Below are positions 24,120 to 31,455 of a DNA stretch of 44,807 nt, one piece after another. A program made the translations under genes and the position numbers. A model generated the notes under the pieces. It was given only the letters and a program-made list of their open reading frames with translations, was not told the DNA's origin and did no database searches. Positions within the stretch are counted from its first letter, which is position 1. Each line of letters starts with the position of its first letter. Source of the DNA: Anaerolineaceae bacterium (GTDB taxonomy: Bacteria; Chloroflexota; Anaerolineae; Anaerolineales; Anaerolineaceae); contig JAGOVY010000003.1 in the NCBI GenBank assembly GCA_018060515.1, forward strand, positions 1 through 44,807. The letters run 5' to 3'.

Positions 24120-25514
24120 CTAAACCTCAACCACCTGGGTTAGCTCGGGGTAATGAACATTCGTAATCCCATGTTCCTGTAGTTTATTCATCAAGGCGTT
24201 TGCTGCATCTTCCTCACCGTGCACCAGATAGATGTCTTTTACCCTGCCCTGCATTGCAGCGGCGTATTTCACCAGCAAATCCTGCCCGGCATGTGCCGAA
24301 AGCCCTGTCACCACGCCAACCTCACAGCGCAGCTTATAAAGCTCTCCAAAAATCCGCACCTCGTCTGCGCCCTCCACCAGCCGCCTGCCGAGTGTGTATG
24401 GCGCCTGCCAGCCGACGATTAATACCGTATTCTTTTCATCTTCAATATTATTCTTAAGGTGATGCAGAATCCTGCCGGTCTCCGCCATCCCCGAAGCAGA
24501 GATAATCACCATCGGGCCCTTTTTATTGTTTATCGATTTTGATTCTTCAACAGATTGCACATAGGTGAGCCCTTTGAAGTCGAGCGCCTGGTGACGATGC
24601 TCTCGGATAAACTGGTTGGTTTCGGGGTCAAAATACTCTGGGTAGCTGGCAAAGATCTTTGAAGCCTGCACCGCCAATGGGCTGTCGACATAGACAGGCA
24701 GCGGGGGGATGATCCGATCACTGATCATTTGGTTGAGAAAGAACACAATTTCCTGGGTGCGTCCAACAGCAAACGCCGGGATAATGACCTTTCCGCCTCG
24801 ATCGCAGGTTTTTTTAACCAAAGTTGAAAACTTCAGATAGGCTTCTTCAACACTTTGGTGCTCTTTATCTCCATAGGTGCACTCCATCAAGAGGTAATCC
24901 GCATCGCTGGGCAGCACCGGGTCAGTGATGAGCGGTAAGCCATAACGCCCGATATCCCCTGAAAACCAAAGGCTCTTATGACTGCCATTTTCTTCAATAT
25001 CCAGACGGATGGCAGCGGAACCGAGGATGTGCCCGGCATCAAAGAACCTGACCGTCACCCCCGCAACCGGAGAAAACGGCTCGGTATATTTCACCGGATA
25101 ATATTGTTCAATCGCCCGCTCGGCATCCACTTTGCCATACAGCGGTTCAAGCGGTGGGTCCCCTCGGCGGGCGCGTTTCTTGTTCAGGTACTCAATATCC
25201 GCTTCCTGAATGTGGGCTGCATCCAGCAGCATGATCTCGCCGAGCGTCGCTGTCGGCGGTGTGGCATAGATCGGCCCGCTGAACCCGCTCTTCACCAGGT
25301 TGGGCAAATTCCCACTATGGTCAATGTGGGCGTGAGACAGAACCACAGCATCAAGTTTTTTGGTATCAAAGGCAAAATTGAGGTTCTTTTCATAGGTATC
25401 CGCCCGCCTGCCCTGAAACAGCCCGCAGTCTAACAACAGGGTTTTTCCATTGATTTCAAGCAGATGTTGAGATCCGGTGACGGTTTGAGCGGCGCCATTA
25501 AAGTGTATTTTCAT
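24120..25514 (-). CDS. Metallo-beta-lactamase / beta-CASP ribonuclease (CPSF73-like)
   Basis: A 464-residue RNA-processing nuclease of the MBL/beta-CASP class. The zinc site HAHIDH is at residues 61-66, followed by DAGHILGSA and FSGDIGRYG. The beta-CASP part has the ISASGMAETGRILHHL segment. The C-terminal RMMBL-like region has GLSAHAGQDLL and the final VHGEE. It resembles the bacterial YsH1/TTHA0252 type of endo/exoribonuclease rather than RNase J. Its ATG overlaps the stop of the RNase D-like gene (ATGA), and tRNA-Ser follows after 26 bases. The context suggests a role in RNA or tRNA maturation, which is inference. Confidence 0.9.
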   Translation of the reverse strand: MKIHFNGAAQTVTGSQHLLEINGKTLLLDCGLFQGRRADTYEKNLNFAFDTKKLDAVVLSHAHIDHSGNLPNLVKSGFSGPIYATPPTATLGEIMLLDAAHIQEADIEYLNKKRARRGDPPLEPLYGKVDAERAIEQYYPVKYTEPFSPVAGVTVRFFDAGHILGSAAIRLDIEENGSHKSLWFSGDIGRYGLPLITDPVLPSDADYLLMECTYGDKEHQSVEEAYLKFSTLVKKTCDRGGKVIIPAFAVGRTQEIVFFLNQMISDRIIPPLPVYVDSPLAVQASKIFASYPEYFDPETNQFIREHRHQALDFKGLTYVQSVEESKSINNKKGPMVIISASGMAETGRILHHLKNNIEDEKNTVLIVGWQAPYTLGRRLVEGADEVRIFGELYKLRCEVGVVTGLSAHAGQDLLVKYAAAMQGRVKDIYLVHGEEDAANALMNKLQEHGITNVHYPELTQVVEV

Positions 25515-26653
25515 TTTTCCTCAATTGTTTTCAGTTGTTGGAGAATTTCCTCTCCATAGCGTTGAAAACGCCATGGTACTGCTGACATGATTGCCTGCAG
25601 TTCAGATAAATTGCCAGGGTTCAGGCAGGCAATCCGCTCTAAAACTTCTCTGGGTAAAACGATGTCTGATTCAATTTTTGAATGCTGCGCCAGCGTTTTA
25701 CGCCATTCGTGTAAGGTTTTAAAGCGCTCCACGGTCGCCGCAGAAGGCTTCTTGCGCGCTGGTCGTGAAAGAGGTTTCGCTTTTTCCCCTGTTTTTATCG
25801 CATTCAACAAAGCATTTCCGTGATGCAAGACCAGTTTTTGGTTGACACCCGGGACGAGGGCTAATTCTTCAGGTGAGTGCGGCGCTGAGCGGCTGAGTTC
25901 AACCAATAGTTGGTTGGAGAAAACCTTGAAGTGCGGGACGTTCATTTTTTGCGCTTGCTGGTCGCGGTAATTACAGAGCGCCTGTAAAATCGCTGATTCT
26001 TGATCGCTCAGATGATTGTTGCCAACCACTTTCCAGCACGAAGCGCCATTGGGATCTGACAGAGGCTGCTCGACGGCCGTCACAAGCGCAAAATCTTCCT
26101 GCGCAAGGTTCCAGAGATCCTGAGTAATCAGTTTCTCCTCGAGCACGGTTTTTAATGCAAAAAGATAGTGGGTATCCATACGCGCGTAATCCAGCATTTC
26201 ACCGGAGAGCGGTCGTTTGCCCCAATTGGCGCGTTGATATTTTTTTTCAAGATCCACCCCAAAGTAAGTCTCGAGCAGTGAGCCCAGCCCTACGCGTGGT
26301 TCAGCCAATATTCGGGCGGCGATCATGGTATCAAAAATATTGTTGAAAACAAATCTGTAATCGCGTTTCAGGCAAATGATGTCATATTCTGCGGCGTGAA
26401 AGATTTTCAGTTGAGCCGGGTTAGCAAAAATCGGCGCCAGCGAAGAAAGATCATCCATCTGCAGCGGGTCAATCAGGTAATCTGTTTCAGGTGTAGAAAT
26501 TTGAATCAGGCAAACCCGCTCGCGGTAGGCAAAGAGCGAGTTAGACTCGGTATCAATCGCGAGCAACGGTGAAGCAGAAATTGCTTCGATCATTTTCTGT
26601 AAGGATGCGGGAGCAGCAACCCAGTGCGGCTCGGTTGTGATTGGCGGTAACAT
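25511..26653 (-). CDS. rnd: RNase D-like 3'-5' exonuclease with HRDC domain
   Basis: A DEDD-family exoribonuclease of 380 residues, about the size of E. coli RNase D, which trims tRNA 3' ends. Exo I is LAIDTES (D34, E36). Exo II includes FHAAEYDIICLKRDY, and Exo III is YARMDTHYLF (YxxxD, the DEDDy type). An HRDC domain follows at about 210-285. The frame is open 19 codons further upstream, but the ATG at 26653 is preferred because it opens the conserved part and sits six bases after TATAAT. There is no Shine-Dalgarno sequence, so the mRNA may be leaderless. It overlaps the beta-CASP RNase gene by four bases. Confidence 0.9.
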   Translation of the reverse strand: MLPPITTEPHWVAAPASLQKMIEAISASPLLAIDTESNSLFAYRERVCLIQISTPETDYLIDPLQMDDLSSLAPIFANPAQLKIFHAAEYDIICLKRDYRFVFNNIFDTMIAARILAEPRVGLGSLLETYFGVDLEKKYQRANWGKRPLSGEMLDYARMDTHYLFALKTVLEEKLITQDLWNLAQEDFALVTAVEQPLSDPNGASCWKVVGNNHLSDQESAILQALCNYRDQQAQKMNVPHFKVFSNQLLVELSRSAPHSPEELALVPGVNQKLVLHHGNALLNAIKTGEKAKPLSRPARKKPSAATVERFKTLHEWRKTLAQHSKIESDIVLPREVLERIACLNPGNLSELQAIMSAVPWRFQRYGEEILQQLKTIEEK

Positions 26654-26659
26654 GAAGGG

Positions 26660-26665
26660 ATTATA
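26660..26665 (-). promoter_or_regulatory. -10 box for a possible leaderless RNase D-type mRNA
   Basis: On the - strand CGGGTTATAAT places TATAAT six bases before the ATG at 26653. The same 11-base string precedes the lipoprotein gene at 37133. The 205-base gap between this gene and the phosphatase gene shows nothing else convincing. Confidence 0.45.
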
Positions 26666-26858
26666 ACCCGCTTTGCCTGGCTTCACGCCTGGTTTACAGG
26701 TTGATGCCAAAGAATTTGTAATGCGACTGCGTACTGGTTATTGGTGAGAAGCCTGTGGCTCAAGACCTGGGGAATTCTTTGAGACCCAAGAGACGGCATG
26801 TGTACCGCCAAAGTACCTGGCTTCTCTAATGCAACATTTTATTACATTGAGGGGTTTG

Positions 26859-27458
26859 TTATTCAACGCGGTAAACCGAAAAATCAGGCAGCGGCAGGGT
26901 TTGCTCCATGTGGATTACCAGCGGTTGTCCATTTTCCGGGATGTACCGTCCGGCATCAATCAGAGATTTTTGGTTTGCGACGAGGTAAAGCGAGGCGGCC
27001 GATAAGCCGTGTGTAGCAAACAGAATCCTGCCGCTCTTGTGTTTTTCATGGTATTCATTGGCCGCGGCAAGCATGCGCCTGACCACTGTTTCGAGCGACT
27101 CAGCCCCTTCAGCGCGTGGAGTGATAACGTACCGCGGGTTTGGCGAAAAATCTGGCTGGTATTTCTCGTGTACTTCGTCCCAAGTCAGCCCCTCCCACAC
27201 GCCTTGGTTAATCTCACGCAAACGTGGGTCGGTAATGACCGGTAATCCCTGCGTTTCAGCGATGATCAGCGCAGTTTGGTAAGCCCGCGACAAGTCGCTG
27301 GAGTAAATGGCATCAAAATGAGTTCCATCAAGCGAAGCCGCAAAAGCATGTGCCTGGGCGATGCCGGTTTCATTCAATGGAATATCTACTTGCCCCTGAA
27401 ACATGCGGTTCAGGTTCCAATCCGTCTGTCCGTGACGCACAAGCCAAATTTCAGTCAT
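26859..27458 (-). CDS. Histidine phosphatase family protein (phosphoglycerate-mutase-like)
   Basis: A 199-residue member of the branch-1 histidine phosphatases. The catalytic LVRHGQTDWN (phospho-accepting His) is at residues 6-15, followed by the conserved Arg in FDAIYSSDLSRAYQTA, the acid in REINQGVWEGLTWDE, and the second His in ILFATHGLSA. The motif layout matches cofactor-dependent phosphatases such as alpha-ribazole phosphatase (CobC) or broad-specificity PhoE, as well as mutases. The length favours a phosphatase. Start ATG eight bases after TATAAT, with no Shine-Dalgarno sequence. A perfect palindrome at 27492-27509 covers the expected -35 region, so the gene may be repressed or activated there. 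Confidence 0.85.
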   Translation of the reverse strand: MTEIWLVRHGQTDWNLNRMFQGQVDIPLNETGIAQAHAFAASLDGTHFDAIYSSDLSRAYQTALIIAETQGLPVITDPRLREINQGVWEGLTWDEVHEKYQPDFSPNPRYVITPRAEGAESLETVVRRMLAAANEYHEKHKSGRILFATHGLSAASLYLVANQKSLIDAGRYIPENGQPLVIHMEQTLPLPDFSVYRVE

Positions 27459-27466
27459 AATCAGAA

Positions 27467-27472
27467 ATTATA
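27467..27472 (-). promoter_or_regulatory. -10 box for a possible leaderless phosphatase mRNA
   Basis: TATAAT on the - strand, eight bases before the ATG at 27458, with no ribosome-binding site between them. No -35 match is visible; the -35 region is occupied by the palindrome at 27492-27509. Confidence 0.45.
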
Positions 27473-27491
27473 CCTGATTACCCCATCTTCA

Positions 27492-27509
27492 TTCTTGAAG
27501 GTTCAAGAA
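27492..27509. promoter_or_regulatory. Perfect 18-bp palindrome, candidate operator
   Basis: TTCTTGAAGGTTCAAGAA has two perfect 8-base arms around GG. It begins 19 bases upstream of the phosphatase -10 box and so covers the -35 position. It also lies just past the nth stop. It is AT-rich with no T-run, so it looks more like a dimeric-regulator site than a terminator. Confidence 0.5.
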
Positions 27510-27530
27510 AACGGGCGTTGAGCAGCTGTG

Positions 27531-28205
27531 TTATGCGATGGTTTTATCAGGGTAATCGCAGAGTTGGTTCACAGGGCAACGCGGGCATTCGGGTTTGCGT
27601 GGATGACAGATTTCACGTCCCAGGCGGATGAGGTTGAGGTGGCCGGCAAAATAGTCTGCTGGGTCAATCAGTTCTTCCATCAACTGATGAGTTTTTTCTA
27701 CATTCAGATTCAATGGGCGAACCCCCAAGCGCCCCGTTATACGGTAAACATGCGTATCTACCGGAAAAGCGGGTCTTCCGAGCGAAAACTGCAGCACAAT
27801 CGCTGCTGTTTTTGGGCCAACACCATTAAACCGCAGCAGCCAGGCACGGGCATCTTCAAGCGGAATGTCGCCTAAGAACGACAAATCAAGCGCTCCAAGT
27901 TCTGCCTGTATCTGATTCAACACCTGCTTAATACGCGGCCCTTTTTGGTTGGCAAGCCCGGCAATGCGCACAGCATCAATAATCTCTTCTTCGGGAGCCT
28001 GGCGAACTTCGTCCCAGGTTGGAAAGCGCTGCCGCAGTGCATGAAAGGCACGATCGCGGTTCACATCATTGGTATTTTGAGACAAGATGGTGGAAACTAA
28101 TTCATCAATCGGCGGCAGAGGGTCGCGCCAGACTGGTTCGCCATAAACACGATTTAGTTCATTAAGAATAGCTTTAATGCGTGTTTTGATCGTTGATGAC
28201 TGCAT
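27531..28205 (-). CDS. nth: Endonuclease III-type DNA glycosylase / AP lyase
   Basis: Base-excision-repair enzyme that removes oxidised pyrimidines. The 224-residue protein has the helix-hairpin-helix with the catalytic lysine (FNGVGPKTAAIV) and the catalytic aspartate in PVDTHVYR. The C-terminal [4Fe-4S] loop has cysteines spaced C-x6-C-x2-C-x5-C (CHPRKPECPRCPVNQLC). All key residues are intact. The N-terminal ILSQNTNDVNRDRAF replaces the more usual ILSAQTTD, which may alter substrate preference. The start is ATG, with AAAGGAA about a dozen bases upstream. The MBL-fold gene lies 24 bases upstream in the same direction. Confidence 0.92.
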   Translation of the reverse strand: MQSSTIKTRIKAILNELNRVYGEPVWRDPLPPIDELVSTILSQNTNDVNRDRAFHALRQRFPTWDEVRQAPEEEIIDAVRIAGLANQKGPRIKQVLNQIQAELGALDLSFLGDIPLEDARAWLLRFNGVGPKTAAIVLQFSLGRPAFPVDTHVYRITGRLGVRPLNLNVEKTHQLMEELIDPADYFAGHLNLIRLGREICHPRKPECPRCPVNQLCDYPDKTIA

Positions 28206-28229
28206 GCGTTGAACGGCATTCCTTTATTT

Positions 28230-29090
28230 TTAAAAAAACTGAGGCTGTTCCAATTGTGCACCTGTGGTTCGTTTGAGGTATTGCACCAAACCCCAGCGTG
28301 CCCGCTGCAGCTGTTGCACTTCTTCCTGATTGGCGACGTCGCAAATCTTTAGGATTTTGCTTGCAGTTTTCTGAACATCTTCTACACGCAGTTGTTTTTC
28401 AGCGGTTTTTTCAAGCAGCTGGTTGATTTTTTCAAGTATCTTTATCTGGTTTTTTATTTCAACCGGGGTCACCAAACCATTACGGCCCGAGACAATGGTG
28501 TACGAGCGGAAAGAAGGCTGCAACAGTAGTTTTAAGGTCTCAACCCATTGATTCAGGTCTGCATTGGCAAGAAAGGGTACCGCACCAGGCATAACAGTAT
28601 CACCGACGAAGATCACCTTTTGCCCTGGTAAATGCGCCCAAATAGCTGCTGGAGTCGGCCCCGGACGGGATTGTAAAACGACGTCTTTTTCTCCCAAGTG
28701 GATCTCAAGCTTGTCGCTGAAGGAGATCTCAGGCGGGCTCCAGCGGATATTGCCTGGTGCACTATGCAGTTCCCATTCAGCGCCAGTTTCGTTGCCCTGC
28801 GGACGGATATTGATCGGCCGGTCTTTTAGGAGCAGCGGTAATTTTTCATGTCCGACCACAGTCCAGTCAATTTGTCTGAGGCCGAGTGTGCGGTCATAAT
28901 GATCATCCAAATTAATCACCAGGCGCTCAGGTTTGTCGCTGAATTCAGACATCGAAGCACGCCACAAGCGGATGTCATCCGGGCGAAACGGAACATCAAT
29001 CAAAATAATGCCGCCTTCCCAATGAATTAGCCCCAGCGTAACCCCGGGGTAATCTCTTTCAATAAAAACTTGTGGGGCGATTTCCTGCAT
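28230..29090 (-). CDS. Metallo-beta-lactamase-fold protein with a partly degenerate metal site
   Basis: A 286-residue protein with the MBL layout: an N-terminal beta-rich half (GLIHWEGGIILIDVPF), a VFVGDTVM strand-turn and a C-terminal helical region. The HxHxDH motif is replaced by D62-D63-H64-Y65-D66-R67, so two of the three histidines are lost. The usual GHTPG third-ligand motif reads GPTPA. The aspartate of GDT remains. It is either a non-classical hydrolase or a binding protein. The ATG at 29090 has AAGGG upstream; an alternative in-frame ATG at 29132 is less well placed. It is followed by nth. I do not recognise a specific function. Confidence 0.65.
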   Translation of the reverse strand: MQEIAPQVFIERDYPGVTLGLIHWEGGIILIDVPFRPDDIRLWRASMSEFSDKPERLVINLDDHYDRTLGLRQIDWTVVGHEKLPLLLKDRPINIRPQGNETGAEWELHSAPGNIRWSPPEISFSDKLEIHLGEKDVVLQSRPGPTPAAIWAHLPGQKVIFVGDTVMPGAVPFLANADLNQWVETLKLLLQPSFRSYTIVSGRNGLVTPVEIKNQIKILEKINQLLEKTAEKQLRVEDVQKTASKILKICDVANQEEVQQLQRARWGLVQYLKRTTGAQLEQPQFF

Positions 29091-29167
29091 CCTAAACCCT
29101 TCCTGATCAATAAGACAATACTTAAATCCCATACCTGCTGTATAGGCTGTATAGGCGTATTGGTTCG

Positions 29168-29278
29168 CTACTCAGATTGTACCACTGAGACCCTGCCCTT
29201 ATAAAAGTGGTATTTCATCCCCTTGATGAACGTCATTTTATAAATGCTTTCACCGTTTTCTTTTACAGCCTCAGCCAT
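29168..29278 (-). CDS. Possible 36-residue small protein
   Basis: ATG two bases after the M23 peptidase stop opens a 36-codon frame ending in TAG. The peptide is charged and lysine-rich at both ends, with the core IYKMTFIKGMKYHFYKG, and has no membrane segment. Its placement directly behind a stop codon suggests translational coupling, since no Shine-Dalgarno sequence is seen. It occupies most of an otherwise empty 190-base gap. It could be a chance ORF; homologues at the same place would decide. Confidence 0.35.
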   Translation of the reverse strand: MAEAVKENGESIYKMTFIKGMKYHFYKGRVSVVQSE

Positions 29279-29280
29279 TT

Positions 29281-29985
29281 TTACGGCTGGCACACCACCG
29301 GTACCACGCCCCCTTCTTTGGCATTTAGCAGCAATCCCAGGTAAGGCGAAGGGTCGAGTGTATTCACTATTTCAAGCTCATTTAAGAAAGAGCCGTTGCC
29401 ATCATCTTTAACCACTGAAAAGTGCAAGTGCACCCCGGTGGGTTTACCCGGTGTGCCTGAATAGTTTCCCTGGTAGCCAAGCAATGTGCCTGCTTCAACA
29501 AAGATTTCGGTGCTGCCCTGTCTGAACTCTTTCACAATATAACTTTCACCCGACGGGTCAGCCATATGTGTATAGTAAGTCCAGATGGTTTGACCTGGAT
29601 TGAGCGGGTCTTCGGGCAGGCGGATAATGACGGAGGACTTCCAGCCGAACTTGCGGGTGAGGTAACCATCATATGCAGCATAAACCGGTACAACCCCTGG
29701 CTCTGCCCCGCCAAAAATATCAATCCCCTGGTGCTGGTGTCCCGGACGGAATGAATCATGCCAGATAAAGCCGATATAACCGCTGCTGGGCATGAGGAAA
29801 GGTGCCTCGCCGCAGCGAGTCTTGGCCTCAATACTCCAATCGGTGTGAGCAACCGGGTTATTGAGCCAGGCACGCAGCGGGAGAATGCGAGACCCCAGGC
29901 GCGAAGGATTAAACCAAAAAAAGTAAAGCGCTGCACCAGCGGCTATGACAAATAAAGCTCCACCAATAACCAGCTTCTGTTTCAA
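29281..29985 (-). CDS. Membrane-anchored M23-family peptidase
   Basis: A 234-residue envelope protein with an uncleaved-signal-like hydrophobic N-terminus (about residues 4-25). An M23 (LytM-type) domain then runs from about 75 to 215. The motif HQGIDIFGG gives H-x3-D, and YYTHM and HLHFSVV give the remaining zinc and catalytic histidines. All ligands appear present. Unlike the LysM/M23 protein at 11981 it has no LysM modules. The start is TTG with AGGA eight bases upstream, only four bases after the miaB stop, so it is co-transcribed with miaB. The bond cut and its partners are unknown. Confidence 0.8.
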   Translation of the reverse strand: MKQKLVIGGALFVIAAGAALYFFWFNPSRLGSRILPLRAWLNNPVAHTDWSIEAKTRCGEAPFLMPSSGYIGFIWHDSFRPGHQHQGIDIFGGAEPGVVPVYAAYDGYLTRKFGWKSSVIIRLPEDPLNPGQTIWTYYTHMADPSGESYIVKEFRQGSTEIFVEAGTLLGYQGNYSGTPGKPTGVHLHFSVVKDDGNGSFLNELEIVNTLDPSPYLGLLLNAKEGGVVPVVCQP

Positions 29986-29989
29986 ACGG

Positions 29990-31306
29990 TTATCCTATTA
30001 ACTCAGCCAACATAGACCATGGCCCTGTGCGTACGATCTTTACCGGCAATATTTTTCCGCGCAAGTCAGCATCACTTTCAACAAACACCAGTTTGTTGGT
30101 TGGGGTGCGTCCACGCCAGCGTTGTTTGACCTTGTCTTCAAACAACACCTCCACGTTGGTGTTCAGGTAAGCAGCGTGAATCTCACGCACCACAGCCTCC
30201 TGCAGTTTCTCAAGCGCTCTGAAGCGGCGCCATTTTTCTGCCGCGGGAACATCGTCAGGCAATGTGCGCGCCGAGAGGGTGCCAATTCGTGGCGAATAGC
30301 GCGCCAGATGCACCACATCCATTTTCAATTCTGCCAGCAGGTAATACGTATTTTGGAACTGCGCCTCTGTCTCGCCGGGAAAACCAACGATAATGTCAGT
30401 GGCGATAGAAACACCCGGAATTCGGTCACGGATTTTTTGCACCAGGCGGCGATATTCTGCTGTGGTGTAACCGCGCTTCATCGCTTCCAAAATGGCATCA
30501 TCACCCGCCTGGTTAGGGATCTCAATATGCGGCATCACCTTGGGCAAATCAGCCACACAATCTAAAAGCTCGTCCGTCATCCAATTGGGATGCGAGGTCA
30601 GAAACCTCAGACGCTCGATGCCTTCCACCTGGCTCAGTTCACGCAGCAAGCCGGCGAGCGAGGGGTAAGAAGGTTCATCTTTTCCATAACGGTCAACAAT
30701 CTGACCCAGCAGGGTGATCTCCTTGATCCCCTGGGCGGCAAGAGAACGCGCCTCGCGCAGAATCTCCTCCGGCGGACGGCTTGCCTCCACCCCGCGGCGG
30801 TAAGGAATGATGCAATATGCACAGGCATGTGAGCAGCCATAGACAACGGGAATCCAACCCGAAACCTGAGCAACGCCATCAGTCTGCGGTAGCACTAGGT
30901 CACCATCCATCAAAGCAAACCGTCTGGCCGTCTCGGCTTCTTCTGCGCTGCGGGCATCGCGTTGAATGAGGAACTCAACCAGCGGCAGCGGGTCGGAGGG
31001 CGGTGAGAAGACATCCACGTAAGGAAAACGTGTTCGCAGCGGATGGTTTTCATTGATGCCCACCAGACAGCCCATCAGGTTAATCACCACATCTGGGCGT
31101 GAACGCTTGACTGGTAGAAGCGAGGTAAGCCGCCCATAGGCTTTGTCTTCAGCAGACTGGCGCACCACGCACGTGTTCAAGACAATGACATCAGCGTCTT
31201 CAGCCACCGGCACGTATTCATAGCCCAGGTGCTCGAGCGCAGACGAAACGCGCTCCGAGTCAGCCACATTCATTTGACAACCTTCAGTCCATACATGGTA
31301 TTTCAT
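29990..31306 (-). CDS. miaB: tRNA-2-methylthio-N6-dimethylallyladenosine synthase (MiaB-type)
   Basis: Radical-SAM methylthiotransferase acting on A37 of tRNAs that read UNN codons. The 438-residue protein has the N-terminal UPF0004 domain with three cluster cysteines (EGCQMNVADSE, LNTCVVR, LMGCLV). The radical-SAM CxxxCxxC motif lies in GCSHACAYCIIPYRRG, and a C-terminal TRAM domain (about 370-435) is present. QMN in the N-terminal motif favours MiaB over MtaB or RimO. The ATG is seven bases after an extended -10 box and has no Shine-Dalgarno sequence, so a leaderless mRNA is possible. The M23 peptidase gene follows four bases after its stop. No miaA is visible in the window. Confidence 0.92.
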   Translation of the reverse strand: MKYHVWTEGCQMNVADSERVSSALEHLGYEYVPVAEDADVIVLNTCVVRQSAEDKAYGRLTSLLPVKRSRPDVVINLMGCLVGINENHPLRTRFPYVDVFSPPSDPLPLVEFLIQRDARSAEEAETARRFALMDGDLVLPQTDGVAQVSGWIPVVYGCSHACAYCIIPYRRGVEASRPPEEILREARSLAAQGIKEITLLGQIVDRYGKDEPSYPSLAGLLRELSQVEGIERLRFLTSHPNWMTDELLDCVADLPKVMPHIEIPNQAGDDAILEAMKRGYTTAEYRRLVQKIRDRIPGVSIATDIIVGFPGETEAQFQNTYYLLAELKMDVVHLARYSPRIGTLSARTLPDDVPAAEKWRRFRALEKLQEAVVREIHAAYLNTNVEVLFEDKVKQRWRGRTPTNKLVFVESDADLRGKILPVKIVRTGPWSMLAELIG

Positions 31307-31313
31307 GAGCGTG

Positions 31314-31319
31314 ATTATA
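31314..31319 (-). promoter_or_regulatory. Extended -10 box for a possible leaderless miaB mRNA
   Basis: On the - strand TGTTATAAT (TG, one base, TATAAT) ends seven bases before the miaB ATG. No ribosome-binding site lies between. Confidence 0.45.
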
Positions 31320-31455
31320 ACAAACTAAGCACTCAAACTCACCTGTTTTTATCCAATTCATGCGCCTGAAGATTCTTTATCGGGTAGAATTGAGAAATCT
31401 TTTTATTGAAGTTGCGGCAATTATCAGGGCTGCTGAAAGGGTTGTAAGGTAGCAC

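Noticed and set aside
23672-24130. Open frames of 152 and 87 codons on the - strand across the tRNA and its repeat array, with repeated CKGADPATLSA peptides
   Set aside because: They run through a tRNA gene and a tandem repeat and have no ribosome-binding site; the repeat peptides follow from the DNA repetition.
26683-26799. 38-codon - strand ORF between the phosphatase and RNase D-like genes
   Set aside because: No ribosome-binding site and low-complexity codon use; it overlaps the likely promoter region.
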